A stretch of 64,000 nt of DNA. Origin: G964020105 sp964020105. GTDB taxonomy: Bacteria; Pseudomonadota; Alphaproteobacteria; WRAU01; Hepatincolaceae. The first letter of the stretch is position 1, and every line of letters begins with the position of its first letter. Positions 18,035 to 27,496 of this stretch are shown piece after piece. Made by a program: the position numbers and the translations under genes. The notes beneath the pieces were generated by a model. It ran no database searches and had not been told where the DNA came from. It saw only the letters and a program-made list of their open reading frames with translations. The stretch lies in NCBI GenBank assembly GCA_964020105.1, contig OZ026535.1:248001-312000 (forward strand). Reading direction: 5' to 3'.

Positions 18035-19138
18035 ATGAGTATTGATAGATCAAAAGCTTTGGAGAGTGCCTTAGCTCATATAGAAAGAGTTTTTGGGAAA
18101 GGTTCTGCCATGAAGCTTGGTCAGAAGGGTGCTTCTCCTGAGGCAGAGGTAATTTCAACGGGATCTTTAGGGTTGGACATTGCCTTAGGCATTGGAGGAT
18201 TACCAAAGGGGAGGATAGTAGAAATTTATGGCAATGAAAGTTCTGGTAAGACTACATTAGCTTTGCACGTTATAGCAGAAGCACAAAAAAAAGGTGGCAC
18301 TTGTGCTTTCATAGATGCTGAACATGCCCTTGACCCATCATATGCTAAAAAACTTGGTGTTAAAATAGAAGATTTAATAGTTGCGCAGCCAGACTCAGGA
18401 GAACAAGCGCTCGAGATAACAGACACTTTAGTAAGATCTGGTGCTTTGGACGTTCTTGTTGTTGATAGTGTGGCTGCTTTAGTTCCTAAGGCAGAGTTAG
18501 AGGGAGAAATGGGTGATTCACATATGGGTTTGCAAGCCAGGTTGATGTCGCAAGCTTTACGTAAATTAACTTCCTCTGTTGCTAAATCTAATACTTTAGT
18601 GATTTTCATCAATCAATTAAGGATGAAGATAGGAGTGATGTTTGGCAATCCAGAGACTACCACTGGAGGTAACGCCCTAAAATTTTATGCATCTGTTCGT
18701 CTTGAGATAAGACGTTCTTCTGCTATTAAAGACGGTGATGAATTAAAAGGTAATGCTACTGTTGTAAAAGTAGTTAAAAATAAAATGGCTCCTCCTTTTA
18801 GAATTGCTGAATTTGATATCATGTATAGTAAAGGGATTTCTAGAGCATCAGAAGTTGTTGATTTAGGTGTTAAAGCAGGGATAATTGATAAAGCTGGTGC
18901 TTGGTTTTCTTATGGCGATGAGAAAATAGGGCAAGGTAAAGAAAAGGCTAAAGATTATCTTTTAAGCAATCCTAAAATTATGCAAGAGATTGAGCAAAAG
19001 ATTCTTAAAAATCTTGAAACAATAGAAGATGCTATGTTAGAAAGCAGTATTCATGATAGTGTAGTAGCTGAAGTTGCTGAAGAGAAGCTTATTGTAGAGG
19101 GAGATGATGATAAGGGTGTTAAAAAAGCTAAAAAATAA
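18035..19138 (+). CDS. recA: RecA recombinase
   Basis: It is the ATP-dependent strand-exchange protein for homologous recombination and SOS coprotease activity. Walker A is GNESSGKT at residues 66-73. Walker B is [12 protein letters not shown], followed by the L1 loop [22 protein letters not shown]. The L2 region reads [25 protein letters not shown]. Length is 367 aa, slightly longer than E. coli because of a charged C-terminal tail ending KKAKK. A strong AGGGGGAG ribosome-binding site lies eight bases before the ATG. No LexA box is visible upstream, suggesting constitutive expression. Confidence 0.97.
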   Translation: MSIDRSKALESALAHIERVFGKGSAMKLGQKGASPEAEVISTGSLGLDIALGIGGLPKGRIVEIYGNESSGKTTLALHVIAEAQKKGGTCAFIDAEHALDPSYAKKLGVKIEDLIVAQPDSGEQALEITDTLVRSGALDVLVVDSVAALVPKAELEGEMGDSHMGLQARLMSQALRKLTSSVAKSNTLVIFINQLRMKIGVMFGNPETTTGGNALKFYASVRLEIRRSSAIKDGDELKGNATVVKVVKNKMAPPFRIAEFDIMYSKGISRASEVVDLGVKAGIIDKAGAWFSYGDEKIGQGKEKAKDYLLSNPKIMQEIEQKILKNLETIEDAMLESSIHDSVVAEVAEEKLIVEGDDDKGVKKAKK

Positions 19139-19185
19139 TATTAGAGTGTTTTTTAGTATTTATCCTGTTTTATTGAGGGGGCTTA

Positions 19186-21828
19186 ATGGGTAAAACAGCA
19201 GAGCTAAGAAAGGGATTTGTTGATTATTTTGGAAAAAATGGGCATCAGTGTGTGGATTCTTCTTCTTTAGTGCCACGCAATGATGATAGTTTATTATTTA
19301 CTAACTCTGGGATGGTGCAGTTTAAGAATTATTTCATAGGAAGCGAGGTGGCGCCTTATACTACGGCAGTCACTGTGCAGAAATGCTTAAGGGCAGGAGG
19401 TAAGCACAATGATCTTGATAACGTTGGCTACACGGCAAGGCATCATACTTTTTTCGAGATGCTTGGTAATTTTTCTTTTGGCGATTATTTTAAAGAAAAA
19501 GCTATTTATTATGCTTGGATGTTTTTAACTAAAGAAGTTGCGATTAATAAAGATAAATTGCTAGTTACAATTTATCATAATGATGAGGAAGCGTATAATT
19601 TTTGGAAAAAAATAGCAGGACTTGATGATAAAAGGATCATTAGAATAGAGACTGCTGATAATTTTTGGGAAATGGGAGATAGTGGCCCTTGTGGTCCTTG
19701 TTCAGAAATTTTTTATGATCATGGTGAGAATATTTTTGGTGGTCCTCCTGGTAGTAAAGATGCTGAGGGAGAACGTTTCATAGAAATATGGAATATTGTC
19801 TTTATGCAGTACGAAAAATTACGTAGTGGAGAGCTAATTAATTTAAGTAAACCTTGTATAGATACCGGAATGGGGCTTGAGCGATTTGCCTCTGTCCTTG
19901 CAGGAGTACATGATAATTATGATACAGATATTTTTACCTATATCATAGAAGATATTCAAAAACAACTTAATGTTAAAATTACAAAAAGCAATCAAGCATC
20001 TTTCAAGGTTATTGCTGATCATTTGCGTTCAAGTGCTTTTATGATAGCTGAGGGCATATTGCCTTCTAACGAAGGAAGAGGATACGTTTTAAGAAGAATA
20101 TTGCGTAGAGCAGTGCGGCATGCTTACATTTTGGGAGCTAAAGATCCAGTAATACATAAAATCTTTCCTGCTTTGAAAATGCAAATGGCGGATTTTTACA
20201 AAGAGCTAGATTTGCACAGTGTTTTTATCGAAGAAACCATAAAACAAGAGGAAGTGAAATTTCATGAAACCTTTTCTAAGGGCATAAAACTTTTACAAGA
20301 AGAGATAGATAAAACAGCTGTTGGTAAAGTCTTTTCAGGAAAAACAGCATTTAAGTTATATGATACTTATGGATTTCCTTTAGATCTAACAAAAGATATT
20401 TTATATAATCAAAAAATAAGCCTTAATGAAACTGAGTTCGATGACGCTTTTGAAAAGCACAAAAGTCTTGCAAAAACCTCTTGGCAGGGTAGTGGGGAAA
20501 ATAAGGAAGATGTTGTTTGGCTTGCTCTTAATAGTAAGCTTTCACCAACTAATTTCACAGGATACAATAATATAGAGGGTAATGGTAAAATTATCTCTAT
20601 TCTTATACAGCTGCAAGGCAAGCTACTTGAGGTGGCCTCCTTAGAACAGGAAGAAGGTTATATTATAACTGATAATACACCTTTTTACGCGGAACTTGGC
20701 GGTCAGATTGGGGATAAGGGTTATATCAGTGCCTCTAACAATATGCTTATGCATGTAATTGATACTCAGAAAAGAGGAAAAAGCTTATTTGTTCATAAAG
20801 TAAAACTTATTAGTGGAAAGGTCTCTGTTGCAGATAATGTCATCCTTAGAGTTGATAGTAAAATAAGGCAAGATGTAGCACGACATCATAGTGTTGCTCA
20901 TCTTTTACATGCTAGTTTGCGTAAACACTTAGGGGGGCACGTTACACAACAAGGCTCTATGGTAAGTGATTTGCGTCTTCGCTTTGATATATCTCATAAT
21001 CAAGCTCTTTCTTTAGAAGAGATCAAAAAGGTTGAGGATTCTATCAATCAAGTAATTTTGGCTAATCTTCCCATTGAAATAGAGAGTATGCCACTGGAAA
21101 ATGCTATTAGTAAGGGAGCTATGGCTTTATTTGGAGAAAAGTATCCTGATATTGCCAGGACAGTTAAAATTGGCTCATTTAATGATGATATTTATTCTTT
21201 TGAGTTGTGTGCTGGCACTCACGTTAGACATACTGGAGAGTGTGGCATATTTAAAATTGTCTCAGAAGGATCAATTGCCTCTGGTGTGCGCAGAATTGAA
21301 GGGGTGTGTGGCCATAAAGCTTTAGAGTATTTTGCAGAATTAGATGCCAGGCTTAATAGTATGGCAGCACTTACTAATTCTGATAGTAAAAATCTTGTGG
21401 GGAAAGTTACTTCTATTTTAGAGGAAAATAAAAAACTAAGAAAAGATTTAAGCAATCTAAATAGTCAGTATTATTTAAATATTCTGCAGGATAAATTTGA
21501 AGAATTTAAAGGTATGAAACTGCTTTTTAGCTGTTTAAATAATATACAATCAAAAGATCTAAAGGATATTGCTTCTAACGTGCTTTATAACAAGACTAAA
21601 AGTGTTATATTTATTTATACCAAGGAAAATGACAGAGCTTTTTATATAATAGCTATTTCCAAAGATATGGAAGCTACTTTTAATCTTAAAGAGCTGAATA
21701 AAAAATTACTAAATTATATAGCAGGGACTGGTGGTGGATCTATGTTATCTGTGCAAGGGCAGGGTGATTATAATAAACTTTGTGGAGCTTTGCCATTGCT
21801 AAAAAATCACTTAGATAGTAACAATTAG
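19186..21828 (+). CDS. alaS: Alanyl-tRNA synthetase
   Basis: It charges tRNA-Ala and edits mischarged Ser/Gly. The class II catalytic core starts at the N-terminus with LVPRNDDSLLFTNSGMVQF and continues to the ARHHTFFEMLGNFSFGDYF motif near residue 85. The editing domain shows the zinc-site pair HHSVAHLLHASLRKH and CAGTHVRHTGECG. The C-terminal oligomerisation domain ends with GTGGGSMLSVQGQG. Length is 880 aa, normal. It follows recA by 47 bp, a common recA-alaS arrangement in Alphaproteobacteria. After its stop comes a 1.4-kb gene-poor region. Confidence 0.97.
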   Translation: MGKTAELRKGFVDYFGKNGHQCVDSSSLVPRNDDSLLFTNSGMVQFKNYFIGSEVAPYTTAVTVQKCLRAGGKHNDLDNVGYTARHHTFFEMLGNFSFGDYFKEKAIYYAWMFLTKEVAINKDKLLVTIYHNDEEAYNFWKKIAGLDDKRIIRIETADNFWEMGDSGPCGPCSEIFYDHGENIFGGPPGSKDAEGERFIEIWNIVFMQYEKLRSGELINLSKPCIDTGMGLERFASVLAGVHDNYDTDIFTYIIEDIQKQLNVKITKSNQASFKVIADHLRSSAFMIAEGILPSNEGRGYVLRRILRRAVRHAYILGAKDPVIHKIFPALKMQMADFYKELDLHSVFIEETIKQEEVKFHETFSKGIKLLQEEIDKTAVGKVFSGKTAFKLYDTYGFPLDLTKDILYNQKISLNETEFDDAFEKHKSLAKTSWQGSGENKEDVVWLALNSKLSPTNFTGYNNIEGNGKIISILIQLQGKLLEVASLEQEEGYIITDNTPFYAELGGQIGDKGYISASNNMLMHVIDTQKRGKSLFVHKVKLISGKVSVADNVILRVDSKIRQDVARHHSVAHLLHASLRKHLGGHVTQQGSMVSDLRLRFDISHNQALSLEEIKKVEDSINQVILANLPIEIESMPLENAISKGAMALFGEKYPDIARTVKIGSFNDDIYSFELCAGTHVRHTGECGIFKIVSEGSIASGVRRIEGVCGHKALEYFAELDARLNSMAALTNSDSKNLVGKVTSILEENKKLRKDLSNLNSQYYLNILQDKFEEFKGMKLLFSCLNNIQSKDLKDIASNVLYNKTKSVIFIYTKENDRAFYIIAISKDMEATFNLKELNKKLLNYIAGTGGGSMLSVQGQGDYNKLCGALPLLKNHLDSNN

Positions 21829-22112
21829 TTGCCATGAGACGTCTTACCATATAATAAACAAGTAATTAGAACCTTCGTTGAGTTATTTGTAGAATAATAG
21901 GGATAATTAATTTCTCTTATAATTTTAATTCATACAATTTAATTGGTAGATAAGAGCTCTCGTAGAAAAATATCTTGAAGAGCCACCTAAGAATTAAAGT
22001 GAAATTAAATAGCTGAAACGAGAATTAATATAATGGGAATTAAATAGGGGGGAGATAGTTTATAGAAACTAAGGGAGAAGTTTTGGCAATGATGTTAGTA
22101 TAGAGATATATA

Positions 22113-22128
22113 TGTTTCACGGGAAACA
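22113..22128 (+). promoter_or_regulatory. parS: parS-like ParB-binding site 1
   Basis: TGTTTCACGGGAAACA. It matches the widely conserved parS sequence TGTTTCACGTGAAACA at 15 of 16 bases. The only change (T to G at position 10) breaks one of the eight base pairs of the palindrome. Confidence 0.6.
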
Positions 22129-22188
22129 AGCTTCAAAGAGGCATGCAGAGAGACCCACCCACATCCAAACACGATGAACTTAAAAGAA

Positions 22189-22204
22189 TGTTTCACGGGA
22201 AACA
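22189..22204 (+). promoter_or_regulatory. parS: parS-like ParB-binding site 2
   Basis: Identical to site 1, exactly 76 bp downstream, with the same single T-to-G change from the consensus. Confidence 0.6.
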
Positions 22205-22264
22205 AGCTTCAAAGAGGCATGCAGAGAGACCCACCCACATCCCAACACGATGAACTTAAAAGAA

Positions 22265-22280
22265 TGTTTCACGGGAAACA
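22265..22280 (+). promoter_or_regulatory. parS: parS-like ParB-binding site 3
   Basis: Identical to sites 1 and 2, 76 bp further on, inside the third repeat unit. Confidence 0.6.
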
Positions 22281-22340
22281 AGCTTCAAAGAGGCATGCAG
22301 AGAGACCCACCCACATCCAAACACGATGAACTTAAAAGAA

Positions 22341-22356
22341 TGTTTCACGGGAAACA
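22341..22356 (+). promoter_or_regulatory. parS: parS-like ParB-binding site 4
   Basis: Identical to the other three sites. It is the last of the array; beyond unit 4 no further copy is seen. Confidence 0.6.
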
Positions 22357-22401
22357 AGCTTCAAAGAGGCATGCAGAGAGACCCACCCACATCCCAACAC
22401 G

Positions 22402-22599
22402 ATGAACTTAAAAGATACATATAAAGCAAAACTAATTAGATATATTACCAATTCCCAATTAAGAGATGTTAGTAATAAATGACTTAATAGTTTTTTAAAA
22501 AGCAAAATTAACATTGCTTATGAAGATATAAATAATACTTACATATGGAATAATGTAACTAAAAGACCAAATAATAGAAGCTCTAAAAAGCTGGAATAA
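22402..22599 (+). pseudogene. Relic of a small ORF starting inside the last 76-bp repeat
   Basis: An ATG inside the final repeat opens a frame (MNLKDTYKAKLIRYITNSQL and onward) that runs to a TAA at 22597. It is interrupted only by one TGA at 22480-22482. The part after the TGA has protein-like composition (LNSFLKSKINIAYEDINNTY then IWNNVTK). Without the TGA it would encode 65 aa. No family is recognised. The array may have grown by duplicating the 5' flank of this gene. Confidence 0.3.
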
Positions 22600-23259
22600 T
22601 AGAGCTGCGTAACAAAAAAGCTAACTAATTTAAAAGACTTATTTCCTACAAGACACGATGAAACAGCAAGTAGATTGTCTGTTCAATCTACCCATGGAGC
22701 ACTGGATATTTATTAGAAAAACATCATACAAGACACGATTTAACCGTATTTTCACAAGAAGATTTATGCAAAATAACTTGGATTTTCTTAATCACAATAT
22801 AACACACTTATATTACTAACCATATCATAAAACACGAAATTTAATATAGGTAGCATATTTATGGAAAATAAGTAATTTTAATAAAAAATCTTAAGTCTAT
22901 AATTCCCTAAAATTAGCAACTTTACTTATTAAATAGCTTAAAGTAAAAAATTTAAAATCTGTTTCTTTTATATCTGTCTCCTTTTTCTTCAGCAGTAATT
23001 AAAATAGTGAAAAGAATGGGATAGAGCAACCATAAGAACTAACATCTTCCAATTGAAAAGTACACTTTGATAGTGATTTTTTTTCTATCAAAGGATAAAT
23101 TAATAAAACTTGTAGGCTTACCTAGTAATTTTATCCCATTAAAAAATTTCTAAATCTCCATTAAATTCTTTTCGTTATATATTTTTAGCATATAATATAT
23201 GTCTTGTGTTAATTTATACGTAAGCTTTTTGATAATGATTTAAAACTTGGGAAAATATA

Positions 23260-24381
23260 ATGGAATCAGAAAATAAAGATAAAAAAAATGATGTTTCTAA
23301 TAAATTTTTAAATAAGAGTAATAATAAAGATAATAAAAATGATACTAATATGAAAAACAGTAGTATTTTTTCCACTATCAAACAAGAACTAAATATTGCT
23401 TTTTCTTCTTTAGCAGAAAGTGTTGTTATTTTATTTATTACCTTGGCTTTTTTCTCTTTCATTAATAAAGTAATTTATACAATTCCATTTGCTAGTATTT
23501 TAAATAGTCTTTTAGGTGCAACTTTGGCTGGATTCATTGCTCTTAGAATGGCTCATAAAAAAAATGCGTCTTTTATTGTGATGGTATCAGCTTTTTTAAT
23601 AGCCACTATTACCTCGAAATCAGTAATGATCAATCCCAATGGTGTCCTAGTATTAAAAGCCGGCAATCTAATCACCGCTGTATTAATGGCTTATCTTACT
23701 ATTAGAGCTGCCTCTTATTTAGAAAAAATATTAAAAACATATAAAGCACTTTTTGTTCTTTTTTTAGTTAGTTTTTTTATCATACCATTGGGATTATTTT
23801 TAAATAATTATTTTGACCTCATAACTATCTACTTGGGAGAATTAACCATCTATCTGATTACCCTTAGACCATTCCTTATGGGTGGCTTTATTGGAGTTAT
23901 TTTCGCCCTTGTTATTTGCTCTCCACTTTCTTCTGTAGCACTTGCATTTATAGTTGGTATCACAGGAGTTGCCGCTGGTTCTGCTAGCATGGGTATTACA
24001 ACTATTGCCTTTACTTTATTTGTTATGGCATTATATAATAATGGCATATCTAAGTCTATTATGCTATTGCTTGGAGGACCAAAAATGATGTTGCAAAATA
24101 TCTCCTATAAACCGCAAATACTTACTATTGGTATAATATTTTGTTTCATACTTTCTGGCATTTCTGCTGTTTATGGCTTCAGTAATACTACCATTGGAGC
24201 AGGCTTTGGGATCGTGACAGGATTAGGACTTTTGGAAGCTTTACAAGCAAATTCTTCTTATTTATTTGTAGTCTTATTTATGCTGATACTACCTATGCTG
24301 CTGGGTTTTATTGCACATTATATTTCATTAAAATTAAAAATTTATAATAAAGATGATACTAAAATAAATATCAATATTTAA
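23260..24381 (+). CDS. PTS EIIC_2-family sugar permease, stand-alone
   Basis: It is an inner-membrane permease of the EIIC_2 family (Pfam PTS_EIIC_2). A poly-charged N-terminal tail of about 35 residues, rich in N, K and D, precedes about nine hydrophobic segments. The family core is clear: RPFLMGGFIGVIFALVICSPLSSVAL, GITGVAAGSASMGITT, LGGPKMMLQNI and GAGFGIVTGLGLLEAL, between about residues 205 and 330. Members usually lack fused EIIA/EIIB parts. No phosphotransfer partner sits beside it, so whether it transports by phosphorylation is open. ilvE follows 29 bp downstream and may be cotranscribed. Confidence 0.75.
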   Translation: MESENKDKKNDVSNKFLNKSNNKDNKNDTNMKNSSIFSTIKQELNIAFSSLAESVVILFITLAFFSFINKVIYTIPFASILNSLLGATLAGFIALRMAHKKNASFIVMVSAFLIATITSKSVMINPNGVLVLKAGNLITAVLMAYLTIRAASYLEKILKTYKALFVLFLVSFFIIPLGLFLNNYFDLITIYLGELTIYLITLRPFLMGGFIGVIFALVICSPLSSVALAFIVGITGVAAGSASMGITTIAFTLFVMALYNNGISKSIMLLLGGPKMMLQNISYKPQILTIGIIFCFILSGISAVYGFSNTTIGAGFGIVTGLGLLEALQANSSYLFVVLFMLILPMLLGFIAHYISLKLKIYNKDDTKININI

Positions 24382-24410
24382 TTATTACTAACTTTAAGGA
24401 GAATATTAAA

Positions 24411-25385
24411 ATGACAGATTATTATAAAGATCTAATTAAAAATAAAAATTTACATAAAATGCTTCCTTTTGCCTATTTTAATAAAGAAGTAATCCCATTA
24501 GAAAAAGCTGTTATCAGTATTGCTGCTAATAGTTTGCAATACGGTAATCTAGTATTTGGTGGCATTAAAGGATATTTTAGAAATGGTAAAATTCAGGTAT
24601 TTAGACTAGAAGACCATTATTATCGGTTATTAAATGCTTGTAAGATTTTAGGATTTGATTATTTTATAGAAAAAAATAATTTTTTTGACATTTTTGCTAA
24701 AATTATTAAAGCTAACTCTCCTACAACTGATGTGTATTTTAGACCTTTTATTTTTTGTGATCAAATGGTAATATCGCCAAAAAAACACTCAGAAATGGAA
24801 TTCGATATGGCAATATATATGTTGAATATGGGGAATTATATGGCTGATAAACCTTTAAATCTTAAAATCAGCTCTTTTACCAAATATAATGATAAGGCTA
24901 TTTCTACTAAAGCAAAAGCAGGTGGAGCTTATATTAATTCATTTTTAGCCACTAATGAGGCAACCTCCCTTGGTTATGATGATGCCTTACTTCTAGATGA
25001 TAATGGCTTTTTAGCTGAGGCTTCTGTGGCTAATGTTCTAGGATTAATTAGAGGAGAAGTTGTAACTCCATTTATCGGAGGGGCTGCCCTTGATGGTATT
25101 ACTTTGAGAACTGTAAAAGAATTGTTACATTTAAATGGTTATAAAGTTAAAGAAATGCCAATTGATAGATCTATGATATATACAATGGATGAACTATTAA
25201 TAACTGGTACTGCCGTGCAAGTAAGGGAAGTTGCTTCAGTTGATGGTCGTTTAATTGGTAGACATAAAAATACTGAGGAGTTTAAAAATGGCATAATTAC
25301 CTCATTATTGAAAAAAGAATTTACCAAAGTTTTAGATGGTGAACACGAAAAATCTTCTGATTGGCTCACTCCATTTGCTATTTAA
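24411..25385 (+). CDS. ilvE: Branched-chain amino acid aminotransferase (PLP fold type IV)
   Basis: It transfers the amino group between branched-chain amino acids and 2-oxoglutarate. The PLP-binding Lys lies in TKAKAGGAYINSFLA (about residues 163-177). Downstream motifs DDALLLDDNGFLAEASVANV and DELLITGTAVQVREVASVDGR match IlvE. Length is 324 aa, normal. An AAGGAGA ribosome-binding site precedes the ATG. No other isoleucine-valine genes are nearby, so it probably serves degradation or a last amination step on host-derived keto acids (inference). A D-amino acid aminotransferase is a less likely alternative. Confidence 0.8.
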   Translation: MTDYYKDLIKNKNLHKMLPFAYFNKEVIPLEKAVISIAANSLQYGNLVFGGIKGYFRNGKIQVFRLEDHYYRLLNACKILGFDYFIEKNNFFDIFAKIIKANSPTTDVYFRPFIFCDQMVISPKKHSEMEFDMAIYMLNMGNYMADKPLNLKISSFTKYNDKAISTKAKAGGAYINSFLATNEATSLGYDDALLLDDNGFLAEASVANVLGLIRGEVVTPFIGGAALDGITLRTVKELLHLNGYKVKEMPIDRSMIYTMDELLITGTAVQVREVASVDGRLIGRHKNTEEFKNGIITSLLKKEFTKVLDGEHEKSSDWLTPFAI

Positions 25386-25788
25386 TCTGTCTCATTAGTA
25401 GAGAAACTTCTGGATTATTTGCTTATGAGGTAAATGTTATGTTGTTAGGATAACAATCATTTCATCATATTAAGATGTATTACTATTTTCAATGGAAATA
25501 GTAAATATTTTTAAATAGGTTATAAAATTAAAAAATAATAATTAATAAAAGGTAGTCTAATTGATCTGATTACCTTTTATTATTTTTTACGTCATAAATT
25601 AATTATAAAGCTTATTACAGTATTTCAATACTATTCTCACTACAATTTTTATAAAAAAACACAGAAGAGAACATTATTAAGGGTAAGTAGCTTCTTATAA
25701 CGAGGGATTATCTTCTTATTTATATAATCTATTTAGTGATACTAAATTATAGAATGACTAGCCCTTTACTATTAAAATGAGAAGTACT
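25386..25788. other. Intergenic region with hairpins between ilvE and yciB
   Basis: The two flanking genes converge here. A small perfect hairpin lies at 25481-25503 (TACTATTT paired with AAATAGTA). A longer terminator-like one lies at 25544-25581. No gene was found between them. Confidence 0.5.
25544..25581 (+). terminator. Rho-independent-like terminator after ilvE
   Basis: An 11-bp perfect inverted repeat (AATAAAAGGTA with TACCTTTTATT) with a 16-base loop, followed by ATTTTTTA. The 5' arm is A-rich, so it could work in both directions for the convergent genes. Confidence 0.5.
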
Positions 25789-26352
25789 TTATTTATCTTT
25801 GTTGATTTTATATTTTTTAAGAAAAGGATATTGTAAAAGCAAAAAAGAAAAAGTTAATCCTAATATCCCAAAAACCTTAAAGTTTACCCAGGCACTTGTT
25901 GAAAAATTCCGCCATATTAATTCATTTAATATGGCTAGGAATAAGAAGAAAAAAATCCAGTAACAAGTAAGTCTATTCCAAGCAGGATTAGATAGCTTTA
26001 TTTGTGAATGAAATACCCATTTCAGGTAATTTTTTTTAAAAATATAGCCTGATGCAAGAGCAATGGAAAAAATAAGATTGATCAAGGTTACTTTGATCTT
26101 GATAAAACTATCATTATTAAGAAACACTGTTAATCCACCGAACACAACAGCTAAAATAGTAGTTATTACTGAAATAATATGCCATTGTTTTGTATATAAA
26201 TAACAGGCAATAAGATTCAAAAAACTAGTTATTGCCAATACACCGGTAGCTATAAAAATATTGCTATATTTACTTAAGATAAAAAAAAGTAGTAATGGAA
26301 TTATCTCTATAAAAACAGGGTAAGCTTTCTTTTTAATTTTCGACATTATCAA
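25789..26352 (-). CDS. yciB: Inner-membrane septation protein A (YciB/IspZ family)
   Basis: A 187-aa membrane protein with about six hydrophobic segments, linked to envelope synthesis and septum formation in other bacteria. Family features are IPLLLFFILSKY at the start, the GGLTVFLNNDSFIKIKVTLIN segment near residue 75 and the WVNFKVFGILGLTF end. It overlaps the 3' end of lipB by 20 bp, so the two are translationally coupled on the minus strand. Confidence 0.8.
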   Translation of the reverse strand: MIMSKIKKKAYPVFIEIIPLLLFFILSKYSNIFIATGVLAITSFLNLIACYLYTKQWHIISVITTILAVVFGGLTVFLNNDSFIKIKVTLINLIFSIALASGYIFKKNYLKWVFHSQIKLSNPAWNRLTCYWIFFFLFLAILNELIWRNFSTSAWVNFKVFGILGLTFSFLLLQYPFLKKYKINKDK

Positions 26353-27007
26353 ACACTTCTTTAAATTGCTCTTTTAAAGTTGTATCAAAATCTCTATAAG
26401 ATACATCTCTTCCTAGCTTGTTCATTGACGTTACCCCAAAATCATGTATTCCACAGGGTACAATCCCTGAAAATTTTTGTAAATTAGGATTTATATTAAC
26501 AGCTATACCGTGGTAAGCAATCCATTTTCTTACCCTAATACCAATAGCTGCAATTTTTTTTTCCACATTTTTCTCTACTACCCATATACCAACAAGCTTA
26601 TTTTTTGTAAACGCATCTATATCAAACTTATTAAGAGTGCTTATTATCCATTTCTCTAGATTATTTATATAAAGCTGTATGTCTTTGTATTTACTTAAAT
26701 CAAGCATAGGATATATGATCCTTTGCCCAGTTCCATGATAAGTAAATTTACCACCACGATTAGTTTGAACCACTTTGATATTATCATTATTAATTAATTC
26801 ATCCTTACGTGCAGAGCTTCCTGCGGTATAAACATCAGTGTGTTCAAGTAACCATATTTGATTTTCTTTCTTTTTTAATATCATCATATCCACATAATTT
26901 TCCATTATTTCTAAGGCTTCTTCATAGTCAACAGTTTTGTCTGATATATTCCAAGATGTACTAATTTTCATTATTTCTTGCGAGCTATTATTATTTATGT
27001 GGTACAT
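26333..27007 (-). CDS. lipB: Octanoyltransferase LipB
   Basis: It moves octanoyl groups from acyl carrier protein to lipoyl domains, the first step of lipoate synthesis. The catalytic pair is visible as Lys151 in KKIAAIGIRVRKW and Cys185 in GIVPCGI. The RGGKFTYHGTGQ motif (84-95) is the substrate-binding signature. At 224 aa it is slightly long because of a 12-residue N-terminal extension; Met13 would also be an acceptable start, and neither has a clear ribosome-binding site. It overlaps yciB downstream. Confidence 0.9.
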   Translation of the reverse strand: MYHINNNSSQEIMKISTSWNISDKTVDYEEALEIMENYVDMMILKKKENQIWLLEHTDVYTAGSSARKDELINNDNIKVVQTNRGGKFTYHGTGQRIIYPMLDLSKYKDIQLYINNLEKWIISTLNKFDIDAFTKNKLVGIWVVEKNVEKKIAAIGIRVRKWIAYHGIAVNINPNLQKFSGIVPCGIHDFGVTSMNKLGRDVSYRDFDTTLKEQFKEVFDNVEN

Positions 27008-27114
27008 ATTACTCTAGTGTACTATTATTTATAAGTTTTTTCTATATTTTATTCTTTTTATATAAGAAAGAATTGATTTTGAATAGTATCACTGATATCA
27101 TTATGGAATGCTTT

Positions 27115-27199
27115 GCGACCGTGGTGGAATTGGTAGACACGCAATGTTGAGGTCGTTGTGGATAACTCCGTGGAAGTTCGAGTCTTCTCGGTCGCACCA
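27115..27199 (+). tRNA. tRNA-Leu (anticodon GAG)
   Basis: The acceptor stem GCGACCG pairs with CGGTCGC, and A plus an encoded CCA follow at 27196-27199. The D arm GTGGAATTGGTAGACAC and the T arm with GTTCGAGT are typical. The anticodon loop TTGAGGT gives GAG (27149-27151) on a five-pair stem with one G-U. The long variable arm TGGATAACTCCGTG marks a class II tRNA, consistent with leucine. Confidence 0.95.
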
Positions 27200-27496
27200 T
27201 TCATATGCCTCTAAGCCTTTTCAAAGCTTCATTTATTGCCTTGTCAAGAACTTTTTTTACCCTTGCCCTATCCCTTATTCTCTACTTCTAATATTATATT
27301 CTTAGTCAACATATAGTCACCTCTTCTTACTTCTTTTGACTAGGGGTCTTTCTATATTTACCCCCAAAATTCTTCGGATATAAATCATACTTTCCATACA
27401 GACTCAGACAATTATTATGTATAATGAGACACCCAATAGAAAACACTCTATATTCGTATCTTTAGAGTAAACATTATATGATATTAGATCTCTTAC

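Larger units (their letters stand above)
22112..22415 (+). repeat. Tandem repeat, 4 x 76 bp, each unit carrying a parS-like site
   Basis: Four head-to-tail units start at 22112, 22188, 22264 and 22340; the period is exactly 76 bp throughout. The units are identical except for one base near their end: units 1 and 3 read CATCCAAAC while units 2 and 4 read CATCCCAAC. This A-B-A-B pattern shows the array arose by doubling of a 152-bp dimer. Each unit opens with a 16-bp near-palindrome matching the ParB site, followed by AAGCTT, GCATGC, a C-rich stretch and ACACGATGAACTTAAAAGA. Confidence 0.95.
21829..23259. other. Gene-poor region between alaS and the EIIC_2 gene
   Basis: About 1.43 kb with no intact gene. 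It holds the 76-bp repeat array (22112-22415) and an ORF relic (22402-22599). Further right, the short sequence GACACGAT or ACACGA recurs around 22652, 22733 and 22832, echoing the ACACGATGAA in each repeat. A TATAAT hexamer at 23191-23196 lies about 60 bases before the next gene, but no good -35 box is placed for it. No tRNA or recognisable ncRNA was seen. Confidence 0.6.

Noticed and set aside
22112..22415. CRISPR array
   Set aside because: The whole 76-bp unit is repeated without variable spacers and no cas genes are nearby.
21829..23259. Replication origin
   Set aside because: No DnaA-box cluster, no dnaA or hemE neighbour; parS sites can be near an origin but do not prove one.
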